NCBI GenBank assembly: GCA_017311185.1
Contig: JAESUZ010005528.1
Coordinates: 1,426,001-1,490,000, forward strand
DNA length: 64,000 nucleotides
Reading direction: 5' to 3'
Source of the DNA: Proteles cristata cristata
Taxonomy: Eukaryota > Chordata > Mammalia > Carnivora > Hyaenidae
The notes beneath the pieces were generated by a model. The model worked only from the letters and a program-made list of their open reading frames with translations, was not told where the DNA came from and searched no databases. The translations under genes were made by a program, and so were the position numbers. Position 1 is the first letter of the stretch; every line of letters starts with the position of its first letter. Below, piece by piece: positions 55,461 to 64,000 of this stretch.

Positions 55461-56804
55461 AGCTATATCTTCCATGTATGTCCCAAATCGGTCAAGACAG
55501 AGTTAAGGCAAAGCAATCAGAGACAACAAATCCAGAAGTCCACTGGCCATAATTTCCCCTCTTCAGTTTACTTCCTTGGAGCTTCAGCATCCTCTGTCCT
55601 GCCTTTCTTCTCAACCCCTAACATCTTCCCATAAGTGGTGTTGAGCCTTAAAAATACCTTAAATGAGCAGGTAACCAAAGTTTGGGAATCTAGCCCACTG
55701 GTTCCAGACACCTCCTTGCCCCAACGAATGTTAACTGGAAGTTCTATTCACCATCTTTCAACTCCACATGGAGTTGATTTTGAGTTCATGGACTTTAAGT
55801 CATACCTCCCTAATGTGACTTTTTGAGTGTCATACAGTTTCAGTACAGAAGGTGACTTTAAAGATAATTTTATATAAAACCTGTAACCTCCTGTTACAGG
55901 TCAGAATACTGAACCTAGAGAAGGAAAGACTCTTTCAAGATCATACCTTGTGATCTGCAGTTAATACAAGGGGAAATCCACAGTCTATGATTAGAAGCTA
56001 AGGGAAGTGCTACAGTCGTGGACATGACATGGGTTTAGTACATGAGAAGCCAGATTATCCTACTAACTTCTGCGAAGGAGAACATCAAATGCCTTCAAGC
56101 CTTTTATACTGACTGAACAGAACATTTTGCTGTTGTCATACTTGGTTTAATCCCTCTGCCTCTGATGTCCACAAGCAGTCCATTGTTTTCCCAGTGTTAT
56201 AGCCAGCTGTGCTCTAACATTGCAACAAATTAAAAAGTAATTACCTCAATAATGGGTTAGTTTCTGAGCTTAATCACTCTGAGAAAGTACTTGGCTTTTC
56301 CATTTATGGAATAATAAAATGTTGCATTTCTGTGTGGTCCATCATTCAGAGGTCCATACAAATTTCATGTTTTGGTGACATAGACTGACATTAACTATAG
56401 AAAAGGGAAGGATGAATGGAGACAGAGTATTCACAAGAGGGAAGGAAGGCTGGTGACCAACAATACTGAGGGAGTTGATTATATGCTTATCTACAAACAA
56501 ACAAAGTAAATCTTACAACTTGGGGTTCTTCAATAGACAAAATCAAATGAATAAGATATAATCAGTATTTTTATAATTCATAGCCTCATCCTTTCTCTTA
56601 CCACCCACTAGGTTTTATCTGATTTCTACATTTCTTCTGAACTATAGTGAAATTCCCTGCTCATTTTATTGAGCTTCACTTTAAGCAGAAAGCCATATTT
56701 TTCTTTCATGCCCCATTCTTCACAGGATTCCCAAGCCCCCTACCTTTTCTCCATAAGGCCTTCAAGTAGCCAGCATGACTAAGCATCAGGTGATATGTTG
56801 GCAG
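55461..56804. other. No gene; 1.3 kb unassigned
   Basis: 55850-55950 faintly recalls a MIR. No other repeat or coding signature. Confidence 0.4.
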
Positions 56805-57295
56805 GTGTATCCATTAACCACGGTCATGATAGTGCTGTAAAACAAATCACCCCAAAAATCCATGCTTTAGAGCAACAATCATGTACTTGTACAGATCGGT
56901 GAGCTGGCTGACTTAAAGTAGATGTGGCTGAGCTCCCTCACTCATTCTGTAGCTTTCTTGGAGTCAGCTGACCTAGGCTGCACTCAGCACTGCTCTACAA
57001 GTCTCTCATCCTTTTCTCTGGACTAGTAATAAGTTCAAACATGTTCTTCTTATGGAGATCGCAGAGGCCCAAGAGTAAAAGCAAAATGAATCTGCTTGAG
57101 ACCTAATCTTGGTCTGGACATCAACCTTTCTATTACATCTTATTGACCAAAGCAAGTCACATGGCCAATCCCAAAGTCAAGAGGCAGAGAAGCACTCTTA
57201 GCCAACATTGGGAGGACACTGCAAAGTCACATGGCAAAGGGCATAGATAAAGGATATGGGGAGAAAGAACACAATTTACCATAGCAGGGTTTTAA
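56805..57295 (-). mobile_element. ERVL-MaLR-like LTR, minus strand
   Basis: 'agtgctgtaaaacaaatcaccccaaaaatccatgctttagagcaacaatcat', 'tgggagtcagctgacctaggctg'-like centre, 'gaccaaagcaagtcacatggccaatcccaaagtcaagaggcag' and 'gaggacactgcaaagtcacatggcaaagggcatagataaagg' follow one old LTR from its 3' end backwards. Confidence 0.68.
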
Positions 57296-58699
57296 GTGTT
57301 CTATCTTAGCATCCCTTCCATTCTGTTCCTGTTGCTCTAAGATGGAGATTCTTCATTCACATCCCCTTCCCACTGACTCTCTAGATCACTCTATTTTTAG
57401 TTGCCATTCTATCCTCTCTCCCTTCTCCCAAAGCAGGTTCATCTAAAACTCCCAGAGGGAAAATTCAACTTTGTGAAATCACCCCTGAATACTCATATTG
57501 GAAATATCCTGACCCTTCATTTTTGATTCATTAACTAGAAGAAATAGAAATGCTTTTAGCGTCAAGTCTGGGTTTTTAATCTCGCGCCATCTTACCAGCC
57601 CTACTTCTCTCTGTGTGGTTTTATTCTTTGCATAGAATCCTTCCATGTAGTAGACAAGATGGCTGCTAGGAGCTCCAAACCAATAAGCCCAACAGTCCTT
57701 CTTCCAAAGTGCACACCTTAACCTTGGCAACATCTTTAATTAGCTTTGTTTGGGTCACTTGTTTATGCTTGTATCAATTACTGCAGCTAAGATAAAGGAA
57801 TAATCTCATTAGCCAATCCTGATCATATACCCACCCTTGCAAAGAGTGGCAGGGACTTTGTTTTTACGACATCAACAGTACCATATGGCGTGGGAGAGGG
57901 ATTATTCATATAAGCCAACAGAAGGATATTGGGAAAATAAGCTGTCCAGACCAAAAGCTCTAGCCAGCGTAGTACATTAAAACTAAAGACTTAACAGTGC
58001 CTTGTTTGGATTTATATGGTACTCATTTTAAGCATAACGGACTTTGCAGGGCGACTGCTATTAACTCTTTCCCAGTTCCTGTATCCACTTACCTACATTT
58101 GCACACATGAAAACTTCTATTATGTAATTAGAAGAAGATAAAGGAAAGTATGAGAGAAGAATTTGAAGAAGGAAAAAAGTAAGTGAGATGAATAAATCGA
58201 AGTCTGTTAACCACAGGTTTCCTTTCATTGACATTAGAGTCCCTTTGGTGAAAGGAGTCATTAAAGGGAAGTGGATGAAAGCGGACTTTTGATATTCTGG
58301 GTTTAAAGAAAAGTTCTTTGGGGTCCAGCTAAGGTGGAACGCCTTAAGAAAAGAGGCCCATCTATATACCTTTTTATGGAATAAAATGCCGTCTTTGGCA
58401 AGCCCAAGGGCTAGAAGTAGTAGAAGCATCCAGAACTACAGCCATCCTCATTTTGCTGTGTTGGCAATGGAGACTCCTTTAAGCAGCAGATGTGGCAAGT
58501 GGAAGCCAGACTAAGATGGAAATGTACTGTGAGGCACTTTTCTGGGACTGCAGAAAATAATATCCAGTTTGAGGAATTAATCAAATATTAAATTAAGTCA
58601 TTTAGCATTATCGAAATCTTTAAGTTAAAGAAATATTCAAAGTAGGGTAAATAAAAGATTAATGGTGACACTTGTTATAAAGTATTACTCTTTTGTTCA
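57296..58699. other. No gene; 1.4 kb unassigned
   Basis: The minus frame 58061-58429 (122 codons) starts with a leucine-rich stretch but has no homology I recognise. No repeat family called. Confidence 0.4.
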
Positions 58700-59001
58700 T
58701 TGAAAAATCATTTTTATTGAGAAATAATTAACATACATCACTGTATAAGTTTAGGGCATACAGTGTGACGGCTTCATTTACATATATTGTGAAACGATAC
58801 CACAATAGATTCAGCTAACAACCATATTTTCATATGGATACAATAAAAAGAAAAAAAATACCCTCATGATAAAAACTCATAGGATTTACTCTCTTAACAA
58901 CCTTCCTATATACTATACAGCAATGTTTGCCATAGTCAACATGTTATACCTTAGATATCTGATTTATTTATCTTAGAAATGCAAACTTGTACCCGTTGAT
59001 G
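58700..59001 (-). mobile_element. L1M 3' end, minus strand
   Basis: 'tttttattgagaaataattaacatacatcactgtataagtttagggcatacagtgtgacggc', 'atatattgtgaaacgataccacaatag' and 'ctctcttaacaacc' through 'cagcaatgtttgccatagtcaacatg' and 'gcaaacttgtacccgttga' are collinear with a common L1M 3' UTR read in complement. It stops at the following LTR. Confidence 0.8.
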
Positions 59002-59482
59002 TGTCATAGACTCTGGGTCTAGAGTTCTTTCTTGTCTAGCAAGAAAGCAAGATGCAGGATTAAAATGTGAGAGATGGCTAATGTCTGGGAGAAGACAAGA
59101 GCCCTGATTAAGGGTCCTTGCTCCATTTTTTATTAGGATCAGAAGGCTTACATACATGCACAAAGAGACAATGAATCTGTGAAAATTAACCCGTGGACGT
59201 GAAGGAAGGAGGGGGGGTTGAAAATATGTGGGGTTAGGAGTTTGGGTTAATACAAAACAAACTCCTGGTGCATGGCAGCTGGGTGGAAGGTTGTTTCCAC
59301 AGATGTGAGGTACCACCTCTGTTTACCTAAACTGGTCTAGGGGACAAGAAAGATGGAGCATGCTACCTCAGGGTCAACAAGGCACCTTTCTTTTTAATTA
59401 GCTCAGCTCTGGGCAACTTCTTGCTAGATCGGACAAAAGAATTGTAGCTTGAGTTCTTTCCCCTATGGGGTCTGCCTTGACA
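59002..59482 (-). mobile_element. Probable solo ERV LTR, minus strand
   Basis: Termini form the inverted repeat TGTCA...TGACA (59002-59006, 59478-59482). On the minus strand an AATAAA (complement at 59129-59134) precedes a U5-like end that finishes 'gacccagagtctatgaca'. No TSD is visible and no internal viral sequence or second LTR is found. Class likely gammaretrovirus-like, not proven. Confidence 0.55.
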
Positions 59483-60504
59483 TTTTCAAAAGCAGAAGAC
59501 GAAAAGCTCAGACCTGGCTAATTGTGATAGACTGAATTAGTGGCACCCTTTCTTTAGCTATCTTTGTATATAAAATTCAATTGTATCTACACTGCAGCCT
59601 TCATCCCTGGCCTTACCCTTTATTTCTTTTCTCTCTTCCCAATTGTGTGACTTTATGATTTGATCCCTCACATGGCCTGCGTGAGTGAAGTACCCGTACC
59701 CCCCCACATTCTCTATTCCTAGATAGGGAAGTGGGGTGGAGGGAAGAAAGAAAAGGGGAAAGAAAAACTTGTTACTGTTCAGGTCCCGTTTTCAACTGCA
59801 TCCCACCTACTGCCCATTTTGTCATTTCTGAACCATCACTCTTACCTATGATTCACTTCTGCATGTTTTGTCATGCCCCCATTCTGCAAACTCGAGATGC
59901 TATAAAGAAATATGCCAGGCCATAAAGAAAATTCTCATAAGGAGAAAATGGATGCTGTCTTCCCCAACCAGACACATTACAAGGTATGAAATTTCCCACA
60001 ATCGTAATGGGGGCAAACACACTGTCATAAAAAGACATCCTCATAGGGACTCCCTTTCATCCTGTGAATCAGGATGAAATAACAGATGCCTCGTGTTCAT
60101 CTGGAGAGTGTGGGGCTCTTCCCCAGAGAGGAACCTCTGGCCATTCACGGCTGGATGACCAAGCGTCACCACCACGAAAAAGAAAGAGTGACGGTGACAA
60201 TCGGTGCCACCTTCCACTGGAAATTTCTCTCCTCCTCTCCTTCTGGCTGGGTTGCAGCCTTGGAGCTGTCATGGCTGGCATTCCCATTCCTGACATTCCA
60301 GGGCGGTGAAATCTCGTGAGCAGAATATCCCATATCTCTGATGCAGGGAATTTTTTGGATGATTACCTTTTCCAAACTGTGAACAAAAATGTGCACGACT
60401 ACATCAGCACTCCCAGGGATGGCCAAAGAGCCGTTAGAAACCAATGCCTTGAAATCTGCCATTCAATCGCTCCAGAAACACCTTTTGAGGGAATAAAGCT
60501 AAAC
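59483..60504. other. No gene supported; frame-rich patch at 60064-60462
   Basis: Five overlapping frames on both strands (60064-60309, 60069-60296, 60086-60319, 60166-60462, 60316-60576) mark a locally GC-richer patch with few stop codons. None resembles a known protein. An acceptor-like 'ggctcttccccag' lies at about 60114-60126. Confidence 0.4.
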
Positions 60505-60675
60505 ATTGATTGTGCACTATTTGCTGAGTACTTTACATACCTTACCTTTTATTCAAGTCTCATAACATCCCTATAAAACATGTATTTTTATTTCCATTCT
60601 ACTGATGAGGAGGATTAAAGGCCAAGGAGATTCAGTAACTTACTTAAGGTTATACAGTTGCTAATAGGTGAAACT
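60505..60675 (-). mobile_element. MIR SINE, minus strand
   Basis: 'tttgctgagtactttacataccttaccttttattcaagtctcataacatccctataaaacatgtatttttatttccattctactgatgagg' and 'gtaacttacttaaggttatacagttgctaataggtg' give a clear MIR in complement. Confidence 0.82.
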
Positions 60676-60746
60676 ACTTGTGGGAAAAACAGGACATCTC
60701 ACCAATTTCACAGAGCTGTTGTAAAGAGAAGATGCACTATTTTTAT

Positions 60747-60957
60747 TTTTTTAATGTTTATTTATTTTTGAGAGAAATAGAGACAGAGCACGAGTAGAGG
60801 AGGGGCAGAGAGAGAAGGAGACGCAGAATCTGAAGCAGGCTCCTAGGCTCTGAGTGGTCAGCACAGGAGCCTGATGCAGGGCTCGAACTTGTGAAGCACA
60901 AGACCATGACTTGAGCTAAAGTCAGATGCTTAACCTACTGAGCCAGCCAGGTGCCCC
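60747..60957 (-). mobile_element. CAN SINE, minus strand, with long imperfect TSD
   Basis: 'tttttttaatgtttatttatttttgagagaaa' and 'cctactgagccagccaggtgcccc'. Flanks aagagaagatgcactat (from 60724) and aagagaagattcattat (from 60958) are the diverged target copies. Confidence 0.95.
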
Positions 60958-61064
60958 AAGAGAAGATTCATTATTTTATATGATGTCACATAGTACTTGG
61001 GTATACAAGAAATGTTCATGTCCTCTTCCTTATCCTTCAATGCTCATGTCCTCCTCCTCATCCC

Positions 61065-61185
61065 TCAATGCTCTATTCATTCACCCATTCATTTATTCTT
61101 TCAACAAACTCATACTGAGTACCGTCTCTGTCAGAGACTTTGCCAAGCACTGAGAAGTCCAGCCCTAGAAGACAGACACAGACAA
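61065..61185 (-). mobile_element. LINE L2 3' terminus, minus strand
   Basis: 'ctattcattcacccattcatttattctttcaacaaactcatactgagtaccgtctctgtcagagactttgccaagcactgag' is the L2 end in complement. Confidence 0.7.
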
Positions 61186-61283
61186 TTTAAAAAAAGGGGG
61201 GGAGGTAGGGGTTATTCTCAGGTTACACACAATATGCTCATCCACTTGGCAGGAAGCCTCTTGATTAATAGGAGCTTCACTCA

Positions 61284-61632
61284 TGTTAAAGTTACCAGAT
61301 TAGAGTCATGCTAAGCTCCACATTAGCAAACCAAAGTTAACAAATTTCTATGCTCAGATCTCCCAGAAAAGGAGGCCTGTTTAATCCAATCTACTTGCCT
61401 GCTAGCACAATTTACCTAAATCAGCTGCTAGACCTTCCTTTGCTCCATGTAAGGAAAGGAATTACGCTTTAACCAATCAGCAAATGTCCAGTATGCCCCC
61501 TGTGGTCTTTCACCTTGTTAAGGTCTCTGAAGCTCTTTTCTGTCTCCTAGGTTAGATGCTGCCTTGTTCATGAATCACCAAATAAAAGCCTATTAGATCA
61601 GTAAGTTTTCTGTGGAAATTTTTCTTTCAGCA
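61284..61632 (+). mobile_element. Probable solo ERV LTR, plus strand
   Basis: TGTTAAAGTTACC start and TTTCTTTCAGCA end, with a CCAAT motif (61473-61477) and AATAAA (61581-61586). Flanks CTCA (61280-61283) and CTCT (61633-61636) fit a 4-bp TSD with one change, as expected for gammaretrovirus-like elements. No internal viral sequence remains. Confidence 0.55.
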
Positions 61633-61636
61633 CTCT

Positions 61637-62234
61637 AAATACTGACTGCATCATCTGTCAGACTATTTTGTCACCAAGGATTTCTGATCACCCCCAGGGT
61701 GGGTGTCAAGCCCCACTTTGTTTCCTTAGGCCTCCATGGGTTTTCTTCTTGAGGAAAAGTTTAATGTGTTTTCAGTAGAGAAATAGGTGGGCTCCAATCA
61801 AAGTCTCCACAGTTAGCCGTTTATTCTGTCACACTGACTTGGAAACATTCATTTAAATTCACCTCTTATCTACAATAATGCTGATGGGATACAATCAAGC
61901 CAGGATATTGGATCAAATCACGGGCTTGTTAACTTCCTAATTAGCAATTTTTGGCCACTGGGTATGTAGAAGTCAGGGCCTAATGACAACTGTTTAAACT
62001 TCACTTTGTCTTACTCATTTTTAAGTATTTAAGCCTTTTCATTTTCACCTCCTTAGCAAATTCTGCGGAAGTCCAGCATAGGCTCTGGACCAGAAGGCTG
62101 ATTTCAGCTACTCAGGTTATACTGCCCGCATCCAGCACGGGGCTATAAGCATGCTCCATGCTCTCCTGAAACTCTAAGATGCAGCTTCTGACCCAATGCC
62201 ACTCTATCATAGTCTCAGGCCTATAGCAACCTCT
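61637..62234. other. No gene recognised
   Basis: Unassigned sequence between an LTR and an L2. Confidence 0.4.
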
Positions 62235-62815
62235 AATTCATTCATTCATTCATTCATTCATTCAGTCAATGAACAAGTCTTTCAGTGCATCCACTTGCCG
62301 TCAGCTCTGTCCTAAATAAAGGGTAGGAAGGATGTATCTCTGTCCTCAAGGAATGTTCAATATAGGGAGACAGAAGTCAACAGGCACTTGCCATTCAATT
62401 TGATAGGAGCTACGGTAGGGAGAGTAAGGTGCTCTAAGGACATGCAGGAGGGTGGGCTAACCCAACAGGGAGACCAGCGTAGGTTTTCCCAAGGAAGTGA
62501 CATTCCAAGCCTGAAGGAAAATTTAGGATTCATCAGATAAAATGAGTGTTTGAGGAGGAAGAGAAGAGACCTGAGTGAAAATAGAGAATGGGGTGAAACG
62601 TTTCAGGCAAAGGAAGGTATGTATACAAAAGCTTCAAAGGTAAAACAGATGGTCCTCTGTAGAAATTTTTTAAAAAGAAAAGTTCAATATTTTTTAATAG
62701 ACGGTAGCTCATAAGAGGAGAGTGGACAAGAAATTTTAGAAGGAAAGAAGAATTATTCAGATCTCCTTGCTCCATATGAAAGAGTTTGGACTTAATTATG
62801 AGTCAGGACCTCACC
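62235..62815 (-). mobile_element. LINE L2 3' part with (TTCA)n end, minus strand
   Basis: About six TTCA units (62238-62263) are the complement of the GAATGAAT tail of L2. 'gtcctcaaggaatgttcaatatagggagacagaagtcaac', 'aggaagtgacattccaagcctgaagg', 'aggaggaagagaagagac' and 'gagtttggacttaattatgagtcagg' continue inward in the right order. Confidence 0.8.
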
Positions 62816-63261
62816 AAAGAGCATGCTAGACTATCAGTGATTATCCATATTCTACTTTTGGAAGGCTGGCTCATTGTCCTCTGTCCATATGTCTGAAGCC
62901 AGTTCAGACAGTGGAGATTATTTCTAAAGATTTCAATTGAGGTCTTTATTAACCCCCTCTGGTAATATTATAACCATTACCCCTGCCTCCACCCCTCTAT
63001 ATTTCATTACAATGATGCCTCAAAGAGCTATACACTATGGTGGGTGGATTAGACATGTGTTCTGTGTAACTCTTATGAGACCAGATACTTCTGGGGTCCA
63101 GTTTTAGGATAGTGCCAGGATTAAAGAAACAGGGCAAAGCAATTAAAATGAATTCCATCATAAGTCAAAGTGTCTCTTTACTTAGCCATTAAAACTAAAG
63201 TTTCTCAAATACTGAAAACAAGATCCAAAGAGATCGTATCGGTGCCAAGAGATCCTCATTT
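62816..63261. other. No gene recognised
   Basis: Unassigned AT-rich DNA. Confidence 0.4.
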
Positions 63262-63865
63262 TTCCTGATATCTAAGCCAAACCTGGAGTAATTCTTGACT
63301 CCTTTTTTTTACTCCGTATCCCACATCAAATCTATTGGCAAATCTTGTAAGCGCTACCTACATAAGTGATTCAGAACTTCAACCACTTCTCTCAACCTTG
63401 GTCCAAGCTACCATTAGGTATCACCCAGGTTATTGCAATAGCCTTCTGACTAATCTCTGCACCTGTATCCTCACTGCACTGCAATCCATTCTCAGCACAG
63501 CAGCCAGAGTAAATCTTTTATGATAGAAGTCAGGTCAAGCTCCCCCTCTAAGCAAACTTTCTGCTGGTGTCCCATTTTAATGTCCTAGAGACTTCCCCTT
63601 CCCATTCTTACAATTATGCCTCATCAAGCCACACTGTCCACTTCACCGCTCTTAAATATATATGCCATCCCCCTGCCTCAGGGCCTTTGGGAATTCCTGT
63701 TTTGCTTGCCCAAAATACTCTCCCCCAGATATAGACATCATTCTTTCAGGTGTATTCTCAAATGTCAGTGTATTCGTAAAAACTACCTTGACTGCTGTAT
63801 GTAGAATGACATTTCTACCATAACCTCATCACAGAAGCCCTTATCATCTAATGTTACTTGTAGGG
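63262..63865 (+). mobile_element. LINE L2, end of ORF2 and 3' UTR, plus strand
   Basis: 'aacctggagtaattcttgactcc', 'acatcaaatctattggcaaatcttgtaagc', 'gttattgcaatagccttctgactaatctctgc', 'tgcactgcaatccattctcagcacagcagccagagtaaatc', 'ctgcctcagggcctttggg' and 'ttgactgctgtatgtag'. About 600 bp collinear with L2, facing the copy at 62.2 kb. No intact frame. Confidence 0.88.
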
Positions 63866-63900
63866 GCCAAGGGCAATCTTCTTTAAAATGTGCCACTTTG

Positions 63901-64000
63901 GGGGCACCTAGGTGGCTCAGTTGGTTGAGCGTCTGACTTCAGCTCAGGTCATGATCTCGCTCATGGGTTCCAGCCCTGCATCAGGCTCTGTGCTGATAGC
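63901..64000 (+). mobile_element. CAN SINE, cut by the window edge
   Basis: 'ggggcacctaggtggctcagttggttgagcgtctgac' through 'gctctgtgctgatagc'. The body and tail lie beyond the window. Confidence 0.95.

Overview
The window is mammalian nuclear DNA, AT-rich and dense in repeats, and I see no protein-coding exon, RNA gene or CpG island in it. The organism is a carnivoran, most likely a feliform (cat, hyena, mongoose or civet lineage). The evidence is 26 copies of the tRNA-Lys-derived CAN SINE whose head reads GGGGCGCCTGGGTGGCTCAG and whose tail reads (CT)n then AAATAAATAAA. Canid copies of this family normally have a different head (from memory). The species is not determined. The window is probably intergenic or part of a large intron.

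Layout. 1-5 kb: two head-to-head SINEs, an old MIR, a MER5-like fossil, a young SINE with a perfect 16-bp target-site duplication (TSD), and an old LTR carrying an exact 108-bp tandem duplication. 5-7.6 kb: a stack in which a minus-strand L1M 3' end was invaded by a class II (betaretrovirus-like) endogenous retrovirus fragment with a 6-bp TSD, by a second L1 3' end and by a SINE. 7.6-13 kb: MIR, L2, L1M, a SINE inserted into the tail of another SINE, and a hexamer microsatellite. 13-19 kb: mostly unassigned single-copy-looking DNA with MIR remnants. 19-27 kb: SINEs, L2 and L1M pieces, and a Tigger-like DNA transposon placed precisely inside an older LTR. 27-34 kb: SINEs, MIRs, a long L1M remnant and a tandem SINE pair. 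34-43 kb: MIR, nested LTRs, L1M and SINE clusters. 43-50 kb: SINEs, LTRs and L2. 50-60.7 kb: no recognised SINE, with MIR, L2, LTR and L1M remnants. 60.7-64 kb: SINE, a possible solo LTR and two L2 copies in opposite orientation; the last SINE is cut by the window edge.

The open reading frames in the window are short and overlap on both strands. Many fall in SINE or LTR sequence. The only frame with recognisable ancestry is a decayed retroviral envelope fragment near 6.1-6.3 kb. No undescribed gene system could be supported. What stands out is the record of insertions: nested elements that can be ordered in time, and four copies of what looks like a distinct, young SINE subfamily. Family assignments were made by recall of consensus sequences, without a database, so names below the class level are tentative.
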